Of a stretch of DNA of 64,000 nt, positions 23,406-35,400 are shown one piece after another. The DNA comes from Dendrocalamus latiflorus (Eukaryota > Streptophyta > Magnoliopsida > Poales > Poaceae). A program made the translations under genes and the position numbers. The notes beneath the pieces were generated by a model. It saw only the letters and a program-made list of their open reading frames with translations, was not told the DNA's origin and ran no database searches. The stretch's first letter is position 1; every line of letters begins with the position of its first letter. The stretch is taken from assembly GCA_017311315.1 (NCBI GenBank), contig CM029620.1:3399779-3463778 (forward strand), in the 5' to 3' direction.

Positions 23406-23760
23406 GGCTCCAATGGCAGCAGCACTTATGGGGGGGTGGGGGCACCAACCAGGGAGGGGGGCTGCGCCCAAGAGGGTGGGAAAGGGGGGTGGCGGCTGTG
23501 GGGGGAAAGGGGGAGAGTGGCTTAGGGTTTTAGGGGAGGGAGAGGGGGAGGTGCGGCCACCCCTTGGGCCTCCGGCCCAAGGTGGTCGGCCCACTCTCCC
23601 GATAGCCCATCCGAGTTTATTATTATAATTTTTAATTTATTTTATTCATTTTACACTGTTCTATAATTTTTATTTTTTTTCCTTCCCGCGATTTACCGAA
23701 AATCCGGTGACTCCGCGATTATTTTAAAACTTACGCCGAATCGACGATCAGGGTATTACA

Positions 23761-26627
23761 AAATCAAGGCCCGAAACAAAATGGGGTGTACATGCGATGT
23801 AGCTCATTTTGGCATGCGTTTCGAATCCGTCCAACTTGGTGTGAAACTTAACTCAATGGCGGGTACCATTGGACAGAACAAACTCCATGAGCACAAAATC
23901 AATGAACGAAATGAAACTGAGTGCCAATACCTCGGATGGAGCTCATATACGCCCTAGCTCATTTTGGCAGGCATTTCAAATCCGTCCGAGCCAGTGTGAA
24001 AGTTTCCTCCACGTGGGTTCCATTTGAAACTAGAAATTCCATACGTACGAAATCAAGGCATGAAATGAAACTGAGTGCCAAACACCCCAATGGAGTTCAT
24101 ATGCACCCTAGCTCATTTTGGCACGCATTTCGAATCTGTTCGAGTCGGTGTTAAATTTTGTCCAAGACAGGGTCCATTGGGCAATACAAACTCCTTGCAA
24201 AGAAAATCGAGCAACGTAATGAAACAACGTGCCAACATCCCGAATGGAATTCATATGTGCCCTAGCTCATTTTAGCTTGCATCTTGAATCCGTCCGAGTC
24301 GGTGTAAAACTTCTTTCCACAGTGCGTTGCTACAAACACAATTCGTATGAATGAAATCTCGGCAAAAAATGAAATTGAGTTCCAAACACTACGAACGGAG
24401 TTCATCTATGCTCTACTTTATTTTGGCAGGTATATCGAATCCGTCCGAGTTGATGTGAAACTTTCCTCGATGACAGGCTTCATTGGGTAGTACAAACTCC
24501 GTGAACACAAATCGATGAACGGAATGAAACTGAGTGCCAAACACCTTGAATGGAGTTTATGTACACCTTAGGTCATTTTGGCATGCATTTTGAATACGTC
24601 CGAGTTGGCGTGACACTTTCTCCATGACCTGTTCCACCTGAAACCACAAACTCCATTCGTACAAAATTGAGGCACGAAATGTGCAGAGTGCCAAACACCC
24701 TGAATGGGGTTCATATGCGCCCTAACGCATTTCAGCATGCATTTCAAATCTATCTGAGTTGGTGTTCAACTTTCCTCGACATGGAGTTCTCTTATGACGT
24801 GCAAACAACACGAACGCAAAAATCTTGGCACGCAATGGAACTGAGAGCCATCACCACGAATCATGTTCGTATGTGTCCTACCTCATTTTGACATGTACAA
24901 CGAATCCATCCATGTCGGTGCGAAACTTTCCCCCACAACGGGCTCCATGTGCAAATCAAACTACAGGCGCACAAAAACTAGGCACGTACTGAAATTGCGT
25001 ACCATACCCCACGAATGGAGTTTATATGTGTCCTATCTCATGTTGGTATGTATTTCAAATCTGTTTGAGCCGCTGTGAAACTTTCCACCACGATGGATTC
25101 CAGCTGAAACTACAAACTCCATCTGTACGAAATAGAGGCACGAAATGAAACTGAGTACCAAATACCCCGAATGGAGTTCACATGCTCCCTAGGTCACTTT
25201 TTCATGCATTTTGAATTCGTCTGAGTCAGTATGAAACTACAAACTCTATTCACACGAAATCGAGGCATGAAATGAAGCTAAGTGCCAAACACCGCGAATA
25301 GAGTTCATATGCATCCCATCTCAGTTCGCCGTGCATTTCGAATCCGTCTGAGTCGGTGTTAAATGTTCCTCCACGACGAGTCCAATTGAAACTGCAAACT
25401 GCATCACACCAAATTGAGGCAAGAAATGAAACTGAAGGCCGAACACCCCGATTGGAGTTCATATGCGCCCTAACTAATTTTGGCACGCATTGGAATACAT
25501 CCGAGTAGGTGTGAAACTTTCCTCCACAGTGGCTGTAACTGAAACAACAAACTCCATGCACACAAAATCGTGGCATACAATTAAACTGGTTGTGAAACAC
25601 CTCGAATGGAGTTCATATGCACCGTACATCATTCGGGCACGCATTTTGAATCTGCCTGAGTTGGTGTGAAACTTTCTCAACGACGGGTTCAAACTGTTAC
25701 TACAGTGCCATCCACACGAAATCAATGCGTGAAAAGAAACTAAGTGAAAAACACCTCGAATGGAACTCATGTACACCCTAGCTCATTTTGGCATGTATTT
25801 CGATTTCATCCGGGCCGGTATGACACTTTCCTCTATGACCAGTTCCGTCTGAAACTTCAAACTCTATTCGTACGAAATCAAGTCACGTAATGAAACTGAG
25901 CGCCAGCACCCCGAATGGAATTCGTACGCACCCTAGCACACTTCAACATTTATTTTGAGTCCGTCTAGGTCGGTGTGAAAGTTTCCTCCACGACAGGTTC
26001 TAATTGGAAGTAGAAACTCCATTCGTACAAAATCAAGGCCCGAAACAAAATTAAGTGTCAAACACCCAGAATGGAGTGTACATGCGATGTAGCTCATTTT
26101 GGCATGCGTTTCGAATCCGTCCAACTTTGTGTGAAACTTAACTCAATGGCGGGTACCATTGGACAGTACAAACTCCTTGAGCACAAAATCAATGAACGAA
26201 ATGAAACTGAGTGCCAATACCTCGGATGGAGCTCATATATGCCCTAGCTCATTTTGGCAGGCATTTCAAATCCGTCCGAGCCAGTGTGACAGTTTCCTCC
26301 ACATGGGTTCCATCTAAAACTAGAAATTCCATACGTACGAAATCAAGGCATGAAATGAAACTGAGTGCCAAACACCCCAATGGAGTTCATATGCACCCTA
26401 GCTCATTTTGGCACGCATTTCGAATCCGTTCGAGTCGGTGTTAAACTTTGTCCTTGACAGGTTCCATTGGGTAATACAAACTCCTTGCATAGAAAATTGA
26501 GCAACGTAACGAAACAACGTGCCAACATCCCGAATGGAATTCATATGTGTCCTAGCTCATTTTAGCTTGCATCTTGAATCCGTCCGAGTCGGTGTAAAAC
26601 TTCTTTCCACAGTGCGTTGCTACAAAC
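23761..26627 (+). repeat. Satellite array block 3
   Basis: The same 2290-bp HOR, with marker monomers at 23919 and 26209. It begins at HOR position 4127 and carries a small deletion within its first monomer, near 23781 (the usual taagtgtcaaacacccag part is absent). It stops at HOR position 4723, where element 3 begins. Confidence 0.95.
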
Positions 26628-28129
26628 GCCTACTTGTTAATTCCTCCATTGAATTTGAATTCCTCAATACCTTGTCACCCTAGATTCAAACTCTAGTTAA
26701 TACATTAGTGTTGGCTAGAGGAATTTATATCAAATGCTTAGATTGCTTAGATATAATGTTTGTTTTGGGATGTCTTTCACATAAAATGACAAACCCTTTC
26801 ACATGAAATGATATGCTCTTGACTTTGGTGAGTCAAGGAGGTTTATAAATATTTTGCAAACAAAATATAAAACTGGTTTAGACTTAGGCAATTGGTTAGA
26901 GTGGTGGGTGCAGGCATGCCCTGTTGGTTGGAGCCGCAGTGGTTGATTGTCGTGCACGGGGGTATGTGGTTGGGCCTGAGTCAATCAAGGACCGGTCTGT
27001 GAGCTACTGTTGCAAAGCCCTTATCGTACTACCACATGGCTGGTATGGGACATCCCTGGCTGAATAATTTGTGAAGTCCCAATCTGAGTCGAGTCGTAGG
27101 TTGAAAGTGAGCGTGGTTGGTGCCATGTGAAGTCTCACTTGGGCGAGCGTGGTTAAGCCATGAGAAGTCTCGTCTAGGCTCAAGAGGGGGTCCCGGTCTG
27201 GTGGATTCCTTACTGGGGTGAAACCTTAGAGTTGGCTCGACCAGGTTGAAGGCTTTGCATTGTAAAGGCCTTGTCATGACTCCTTGCCGCACACCTAAGG
27301 AAGTGTGTAATCGCGTGGCACAAAAGGATGATCGTGTCTTGTGGGTAAAGCTGTACAACCTCTGCAGAGTGTATAATCTATCCTGGATAGCCGTGCCCAC
27401 GGTCATGGGCATGCTGAGTAAAAGTTTTTCATGGATTAGATTTTGTTTTTCAAAATGTTTTCGAAAACCTTGTGGGTAGATGGAACCCATGAGAGGATGG
27501 TAACTTGTGGATGGATGGAATCCGCGAGTGTTTGGAAACGTGTGGATGGATGGAATCCATACGTGAGCTTTTGGAAAAGATGGTCCGGGTGTGATGCCCG
27601 TGGATAGGTTGGTGTATGGTCGGAGCCTGCACTGACGGTATTATTTTCTAACTCAAGTATTGTTTTTATTTACTGTATTAAATTCTGCGATTTCAATCTA
27701 TCTATTGTATTTCTTAAATGCTGTTTTATGCAAACTAACCCTATAACCCTTCCATTGAAGCCTTTATCATTATGTTGCATTTTCCCGGGTGATTTGCGGA
27801 GTACAAGTTTGTACTCACGTTGCTTTTTCCACACAGAGGAAGATGACGTCAACTACGGTGAAGATCTGGACGAATAGGCCGCGTCTTACTGTCGTTTGCC
27901 TGTGGGCAGGCTCAGTGGGCTTCTTCCGCTTTGGTTTTTCTTCCGCTGCTTATTTCTTAATTTTGGCTTATGTGCCGTTGATGTAAACTTTGGCATTCAT
28001 GCCCATATTCAGTTAATAAATGTCATTATGGTTGATATTTATCTTTGTTGTATGCTGTGTGCACTAGCTGATCCTGGACTAGTGCGATTTACACAGAGGA
28101 TCCAGGAGTCGTTGCTCCGGGTTCCGACA
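26628..28129 (+). repeat. Element 3, 5' LTR (truncated, 1502 bp)
   Basis: This matches 30943-32431 with scattered substitutions and small indels. It ends ccgaca before the primer site. The promoter part of the LTR is in the missing 2.1 kb, so this copy could not start element transcription. Confidence 0.92.
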
Positions 28130-28133
28130 AAGG

Positions 28134-28145
28134 TGGTATCAGAGC
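28134..28145 (+). promoter_or_regulatory. Element 3 primer-binding site, initiator tRNA-Met type
   Basis: TGGTATCAGAGC follows the LTR end after a four-base spacer (aagg). It sets the element on the plus strand. Confidence 0.93.
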
Positions 28146-28807
28146 CATGACGACACTAAGACGTGACCGTAGGTAGAATAGAATGGTTTGACCCTAAGGC
28201 TTATTTTACTAAACTAGTAATTTCAAAAGTTTTGCTTAATCTTACCTCTTAGTCTTTGCTTATCCTTATCTCAATTCTTTCTCGTCTATATGTCATTTTT
28301 GAAAAAACCTATTTCTGCATCTTCCGTTGTTCCAAAACAACTATAGATGGCAACAGCTGGAATTCTTCGACTCTGTCGCCACTTCAATCTTTTCATGGAA
28401 GGATCACGCTTTGTACCTCGAGAGCTGCGAAGGATGACACCAAGACAACTCTTACCTCTTTAGTTTAAGTTGTTAAGCTAGATAGTAGACGAGGTTATGA
28501 GCTGTCAAGTTTTCTCTTTTGTCGACAGCCATAACTATTACTTATTATGAGGTTAATAAAAGCTAAAATTTTGCTTTGGGTTGCACAAAATATCCCCTTT
28601 TCCTTCCTTTACCTTGAGTCTCCTCTCTCCTAGTCTTTGGAAGCATCAAGGAGGAGCATCAACGGCCAACAACCTTCAGGCAGCAAATAGAGGTCCAAAC
28701 AAGATTTCAAAGGACGCCTGAATCAGATATCCGCTCAAGCCAAACAGAGTAAGATCCAAACCCAATTCTTGCTAGCCCGTGCGAATCTCGGGGACGAGAT
28801 TCTGTTT
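28146..28807 (+). other. Element 3 interior, non-coding
   Basis: About 660 bp with no recognisable gag, protease, RT or integrase motif in any frame. Near its end an inverted repeat, aatctcg and cgagatt around ggga (28784-28801), precedes the purine tract. That short part also resembles the usual end of Tekay-type pol followed by a stop, so it may be the only relic of coding sequence. Confidence 0.8.
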
Positions 28808-28820
28808 AAGGGGGGTAGAT
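28808..28820 (+). promoter_or_regulatory. Element 3 polypurine tract
   Basis: aaggggggtagat lies directly before the 3' LTR start (TGTAACAGCC at 28821). It would prime plus-strand DNA synthesis. The same tract occurs on the minus strand in element 4. Confidence 0.9.
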
Positions 28821-31800
28821 TGTAACAGCCCAGGTTTTTATTAAAATTAAAATGAATTAATGAATAAATAAATACTATTAAAATAAAATCTGAATTAAAT
28901 TTAAGTATTTTTGGTGCCTAAAGTTCAAAGTTGGTTTTGCCTTGAATTTCTGTTTTTGAAAAAGCTGGATTTGAAAAAGCATTTTCAGGAAAACCTAAAA
29001 GTATTACTAAATAAAATGATATTTTGATTTTCTATAAAAATCTTATGTAAAATTAATCATTTGAATTTATTTGGCTTTTATTTGGTTTCCTGGATTTTCT
29101 GGAGTTTAAAAATGTATTTTTGAAATTAAAAAGTATTTTAAAGTATAAAAATTAAATACCAACATTAGTTGGAAATAATTTTATTAAGTTCCAAATGTCT
29201 CCAGGAGATTCTCTAAATTTGTCTGAGATTTTTGGAATTTATTTCATATTTTTCTGAGGCTTAATGGATTTTCTAGGCATTTCTGAAACTCCAAAATCAA
29301 AAATTCAAAAATAAAATCCCCAGCCTCCCCCTCCGGCCGCCACGTGGACGGCCAGATTGCCGCCCACGTCGTCGCCTTCATCCCGCCTTCCCCTCTTCCC
29401 TGCCCGCCACGTGGCTGCCCCGATCCCCGCCACGTCGCCCCCACTCGCCCCATCCGGCCGTCCGCACCTCACCCCTCTCTGGCCGCCCGGCCCCATGCGT
29501 CGGCACGCCGTCCCGTTCCCCCTCTCTCCTCCTTCCTCGGCCCCACCCGGCAGTCTCCCTCCTCTCCCTCTCACTGCCGCCCCGGGCCCGCCTGACGGGT
29601 TCATCTCCCCGCGCCTCTTCTTCCTCCTCTCGCGCCCGCCGCCCGCGACGGCCGCTCCGCCATTTCCGCCACTTCCCCTCCTTTCCCCTTCCTCCCGAGC
29701 GACCCGCGCCATCTCGTGCGTGCCACCCCCACATTCCGCGCCCACCTCCCGCCTATCCCGCGCCCAACCGCCGCCCACCTTCCCCATTTCCGCCCGCAAT
29801 CGCCGCCATGACCCCGTCGCCCCGGCGAGCGATTCGCTCCACCCCGCTCCCCCACTGCCCTATAAAAGGCCCCCTTCGGCTCCGCCACATCCCACCGCAC
29901 CTCGCTCCGCCTCTCCTCCCCCTCCCCGAGCTCTCCTTCGCCCCTGCGCCGTGCTTCCCCACCGCCGCCGTCGCCACCAACATCGGCGAGAAATCGCCGC
30001 CGCATCCGGCACCCTCGCGGTCAGCGGACGCCGTCATCACCTCCCTCACCTCGCCGCGAAGCTTCTCCACCTCTCCGCCGTGCTCCCCGGCCACCGGAGC
30101 TCCGCCGCGCCGTGAACCCGAGCGCCGCCGCCTCCTCCCTCGTCGCCGGCCCGTCTCCGGCCACCCTCGGTAACCGCCGCCCCCACCACCGCACTCCCCC
30201 GCGCCTCCTCTCCCTCTGGCGCCGCTCACCGCCGGCTGCCGCTCGCCGGAACGCCGGCGAGGTGCTGCTCCCGAGCTTCCCCGGCCACCCTGTCCACGTC
30301 ATCCGCCCGCGTGGACGCCACGTCGGCGCCACCTCGGCTTCCCATGCCCCGTCGGCGCCACGCAAGCGCCAGCCCTCCACCCCGCCACCTCAGCTCCCCA
30401 AATGGCCCGTGGACTCGGTCCATGGACCGAGGGCCCACTGTCAGCCAGGCCACCCCCTTGCTGATGCAATGCTGACGCAGAAATCCGGTTTTTCAGTTGA
30501 AAAATAATTCGGCTGAAATTAAATCCTCTGTTGACGTCATAAATCCCATTTTCCTTTAGGAAAATAATTCCAAAAATCCAGATTTTCCATTTTCCCTCTT
30601 TTCAAATTTCCCGGAGCCCGTTCTCCTTCGTCTTAGCTCCGATTTGGCCCATTCAAATTTCTAAATTCATCAAAAATTCCCCTCTATCCATTTCTGACCT
30701 CAATTAAAATATTTGAAGTCAATTTGAATTTAATTTGAATTTGGTGGGTTATTTTCACGTGTAGACTTCGACGATTCGGGAGATTTCTTCGACGAAGATT
30801 CAGGACAATTTGAAGGGCAAGGCAAGTCACCCTCCTTGATCATGTTGATCCCAGAATTGCAAATAAAATTATGTTGATTTAAATTATATTGCATGCGTAT
30901 TTCTATCCAACGTATTTCAATTCAGTTTTAAATTTAGTTATTGCCTATTTGTTATTTCCTCCATTGTTATTGAACCCCTGATACCTTGTCACCCTAGATT
31001 CAAACTCTAGTTAATACATTAGTGTTGGCTAGAGAGTTTATTCAAATGCTTAGCCCTGCGAAGTTATATTATTTGTTTTTGGGATACCTTTTCACATAAA
31101 ATGATGACCCTTTTTACATAAAATGATATGTACTCTTGACTTTGGTGAGTCAAGGAGTGTTATGAAATTATTTTGAAAACAAAATATGAAACTGGTTTAG
31201 ACTTAGGCAATAGGTTAGAATGGTGGGTGCAGGCATGCCCTGTTGGTTGGAGCCGCAGTGGTTGATTGTCGTGCACGGGGGTATGTGGTTGGGCCTGAGT
31301 CAATTAAGGACCAGTCTGTGAGCTACTGTTGCAAAGCCCTAATCGTACTACCACATGGCTGGTATGGGACAGCCCTGGCTGAATAATTTGTGAAGTCCCA
31401 ATCTGAGTCGAGTCGTAGGTTGAAAGTGAGCGTGGTTGGTGCCATGTGAAGTCTCACTTGGGCGAGCGTGGTTAAGCCATGAGAAGTCTCGTCTAGCCTC
31501 AAGAGGGGGTCCCGGTCTGGTGGATTCCTTACTGGGGTGAAACCTTAGAGTTGGCTCGACCAGGTTGAAGGCTTTGCATTGTAAAGGCCTTGTCACGACT
31601 CCTCGCCGCACACCTAAGGAAGTGTGTAAACCGGTGGCAATATGGGATGATCGTGTCTTGTGGGTAAAGCTGTACAACCTCTGCAGAGTGTATAATCTAT
31701 CCTGGATAGCCGTGCCCACGGTCATGGGCATGCTGAGTAAAAGTTTTTCATGGATTAGATTTTGTTTTTCAAAATGTTTTTGAAAACCTTGTGGGTAGAT

Positions 31801-32431
31801 GGATCCCATGAGAGGATGGTAACTTGTGGATGGATGGAGTCCGCGAGTGTTTGAAAACGTGTGGATGGATGGAATCCATACGTGATCTTTTGGAAAAGAT
31901 GGTCCGGGTGGGATGCCCGTGGATAGGTTGGTGTTTGGTCGGAGCCGGCACTAACGGTATTACTTTCTACTACAAGTAATGTATTAAATTCTGCGATTTC
32001 AATCTATCTATTGTATTTCTTAAATGCTGTTTTATGCAAACTAACCCTATAACCCTTCCATTGAAGCCTTTATCATTATGTTGCATTTTCCCGGGTGATT
32101 TGCGGAGTACAAGTTTGTACTCACGTTGCTTTTTCCACACAGAGGAAGATGACGTCAACTACGGTGAAGATCTGGACGAATAGGCCGCGTCTTACTGTCG
32201 TTTGCCTGTGGGCAGGCTCATTGGGCTTCTTCCGCTTTGGATTTTCTTCCGCTGCTTATTACTTAATTTTGGCTTATGTGCCGTTGATGTAAACTTTGGC
32301 ATTCATGCCCATATTCAGTTAATAAATGTCATTATGGTTGATATTTATCTTTGTTCTACGCTGTGTGCACTAGCTGATCCTGGACTAGTGCGATTTACAC
32401 AGAGGATCCAGGAGTCGTTGCTCCGGGTTCC
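28821..32431 (+). repeat. Element 3, 3' LTR (3611 bp, last 4 bp missing)
   Basis: Starts TGTAACAGCC and would end gttccgaca as in the 5' copy, but stops at gttcc and passes into satellite. The first 0.5 kb is AT-rich, 29320-30480 is strongly GC-rich with a TATA box, and the rest matches the 5' LTR remnant. Long proline/arginine-rich open frames in the GC-rich part (for example 29357-30115) reflect composition. Confidence 0.93.
29861..29869 (+). promoter_or_regulatory. TATA box of the element 3 LTR promoter
   Basis: tataaaagg stands in very GC-rich sequence 1040 bp into the LTR, with CCT before and CCC after. A transcription start about 30 bp downstream is expected. Element 4 has a TATA box at a similar depth in its LTR, supporting the call. 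Confidence 0.75.
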
Positions 32432-35400
32432 AAAACAAAATGAAATTGAGTTCCAAACACTACGAACGGAGTTCATCTATGCTCTATTTTATTTTGGCAG
32501 GTATATCGAATCCGTCCGAGTTGATGTGAAACTTTCCTCGATGACGGGTTTCATTGGGTAGTACAAACTCCATGAGCACAAATCGATGAACGGAATGAAA
32601 CTGAGTGCCAAACACCTTGAATGGAGTTTATGTACACCTTAGGTCATTTTGGCATGCATTTTGAATACGTCCGAGTTGGCGTGACACTTTCTCCATGACC
32701 TGTTCCATCTGAAACCACAAACTCCATTCGTACAAAATTGAGGCACGAAATGTGCAGAGTGCCCAACACCCTGAATGGGGTTCATATGCGCCCTAACGCA
32801 TTTCAGCATGCATTTCAAAGCTATCTGAGTTAGTGTTCAACTTTCCTCGACGAGAGGTTCTCTTATGACGTGCAAACAACACGAACGCAAAAATCATGGC
32901 ACGCAATGGAACTGAGAGCCAACACCACGAATGATGTTCGTATGTGTCCTACCTCATTTTGACATGTACAACAAATCCATCCATGTCGGTGCGAAACTTT
33001 CCCCCGCGACGGGCTCCATGTGCAAATCACACTACAGGCGCACAAAAACTAGGCACGTACTGAAATTGTGTACCGAACAGCACGAATGGAGTTTATATGT
33101 GTCCTATCTCATATTGGTATGTATTTCAAATCCGTTTGAGCCGCTGTGAAACTTTCCACCACGATGGATTCCAGCTGAAACTACAAACTCCATCTGTACG
33201 AAATAGAGGCACGAAATGAAACTGAGTACCAAATACCCCGAATGGAGTTCATATGCACCCTAGCTCACTTTTCATGCATTTTGAATTCGTCTGATTCAGT
33301 ATGAAACTACAAACTCTATTCACACGAAATCGAGGCATGAAATGAAGCTAAGTGCCAAACACCGCGAATAGAGTTCGTATGCATTCTAGCTCAGTTCGCC
33401 GTGCATTTCGAATCCGTCGGAGTCGGTGTTAAATGTTTCTCCACGACGAGTTCCAATTGAAACTACAAACTGCATCACTCCAAATTGAGGCAAGAAATGA
33501 AACTGAAGGCCGAACACCCCGATTGGAGTACATATGCGCCCTGACTAATTTTGGCATGCATTGGAATCCATCCGAGTAGGTGTGAAACTTTCCTCCACAG
33601 TGGCTGTAACTGAAACAACAAACTCCACGCACACAAAATCGTGGCATATAATTAAACTGGTTGTGAATCACCTTGAATGGAGTTCATATGCACCGTACAT
33701 CATTCGGGCACGCATTTTGAATCTGCCTGAGTTGGTGTGAAACTTTCTCAACGACGGGTTCCAACTGTTACTACAGTGCCATCCACACAAAATCAATGCG
33801 TGAAAAGAAACTAGGTGAAAAACACCTCGAATGGAACTCATGTACACCCTAGCTCATTTTGGCATGCATTTCGATTTCATCCGGGTCGGTATGACACTTT
33901 CCTGTATGACGAGTTCCGTCTGAAACTTCAAACTCCGTTCGTACGAAATCAAGTCACGTAATGAAACTGAGCGCCGCACCCCGAATGGAATTCGTACGCA
34001 CCCTAGGACACTTCAACATTTATTTTGAGTCCGTCTAGGTCGGTGTGAAAGTTTCCTCCACGACAGGTTCTAATTGGAAGTAGAAACTCCATTCATACAA
34101 AATCAAGGCCCGAAACAAAATTAAGTGTCAAACACCCAGAATGGAGTGTACATGCGATGTAGCTCATTTTGGCATGCGTTTCGAATCCGTCCAACTTGGT
34201 GTGAAACTTGACTCAATGGCGGGTACCATTGGACAGTACAAACTCCATGAGCACAAAATCAATGAACGAAATGAAACTGAGTGCCAATACCTCGGATGGA
34301 GCTCATATACGCCCTAGCTCATTTTGGCAGGCATTTCAAATCCATCCGAGCCAGTGTGACAGTTTCCTCCACATGGGTTCCATTTGAAACTAGAAATTCC
34401 ATACGTACGAAATCAAGGAGTGAAATGAAACTGAGTGCCAAACACCCCAATGGAGTTCATATGCACCCTAGCTCATTTTGGCACACATTTCGAATCCGTT
34501 CGAGTCGGTGTTAAACTTTGTCCACGACAGGGTCCATTGGGCAATACAAACTCCTTGCACAGAAAATCGAGCAACGTAATGAAACAACGTGCCAACATCC
34601 CGAATGGAATTCATTTGTGCCCTAGCTCATTTTAGCTTGCATCTTAAATCCGTCCGAGTCGGTGTAAAACTTCTTTCCACAGTGCGTTGCTACAAACACA
34701 ATTCGTATGAACGAAATCTCGGCACAAAATGAAATTGAGTTCCAAACACTACGAACGGAGTTCATCTATGCTCTATTTTATTTTGGCAGGTATATCGAAT
34801 CTGTCCGAGTTGATGTGAAACTTTCCTCGATGACGGGTTTCATTGGGTAGTACAAACTCCATGAGCACAAATCGATAAACGGAATGAAACTGAGTGCCAA
34901 ACATCTTGAATGGAGTTTATGTACACCTTAGGTCATTTTGGCATGCATTTTGAATACGTCCGAGTTGGCGTGACACTTTCTCCATGACCTGTTCCATCTG
35001 AAACCACAAACTCCATTCGTACAAAATTGAGGCACGAAATGTGCAGAGTGCCAAACACCCCGAATGGGGTTCATATGCGCCCTAACGCATTTCAGCATGC
35101 ATTTCAAAGCTATCTGAGTTGGTGTTCATCTTTCCTCGACGAGGGGTTCTCTTATGACGTGCAAACAACACGAACGCAAAAATCATGGCACGCAATGGAA
35201 CTGAGAGCCAACACCACGAATGATGTTCGTATGTGTCCTACCTCATTTTGACATGTACAACAAATCCATCCATGTCGGTGCGAAACTTTCCCCCGCGACG
35301 AGCTCCATGTGCAAATCAAACTACAGGCGCACAAAAACTAGGCACGTACTGAAATTGCGTACCGAAAACCACGTATGGAGTTTATATGTGTCCTCTCTCA

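Larger units (their letters stand above)
20836..23760 (-). mobile_element. Element 2: truncated LTR retrotransposon (5' LTR, primer site, stub)
   Basis: On the minus strand the element starts TGTAATACCCTGATCG at 23760, runs 2800 bp to GGGTGTTACA at 20961, then gives a primer site and 111 bp of interior before stopping at satellite. Everything downstream, including gag-pol and the 3' LTR, is gone. LTR length, TGTAAYACCC start and initiator-tRNA-Met site suggest a Tekay/Del-type gypsy element, but no protein is left to confirm it. The right edge joins satellite at HOR position 4127 with a shared taca. Confidence 0.85.
20961..23760 (-). repeat. Element 2, 5' LTR (2800 bp)
   Basis: The termini are TGTAAC (20961) and TTACA (23760) on the plus strand. 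The LTR is mostly AT-rich, with a GC-rich, purine/pyrimidine-biased part at 23336-23590. Two copies of a hairpin-forming repeat lie at 22061-22133. No second LTR copy is present in the window for comparison. Confidence 0.83.
26628..32431 (+). mobile_element. Element 3: non-autonomous LTR retrotransposon (LTR 3.6 kb, interior 0.69 kb)
   Basis: Two direct repeats, 26628-28129 and 28821-32431, flank a 691-bp interior that has a primer site at one end and a purine tract at the other. No gag or pol remains, so the element would have depended on proteins from a relative, as large non-autonomous elements of grasses such as Dasheng do. The 5' LTR lacks its first 2.1 kb (26628 corresponds to 30943), and the 3' LTR lacks its last four bases. 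Satellite sequence flanking it continues almost in register: only about 26 bp (HOR positions 4724-4749) are missing. Shared palindromes and TATA position relate its LTR to that of element 4. Confidence 0.92.

Noticed and set aside
29357..30115. A 252-codon proline-rich open frame in the element 3 LTR
   Set aside because: It lies in a very GC-rich part of the LTR where stop codons are rare on both strands; it spans the TATA box and has no recognised domain.
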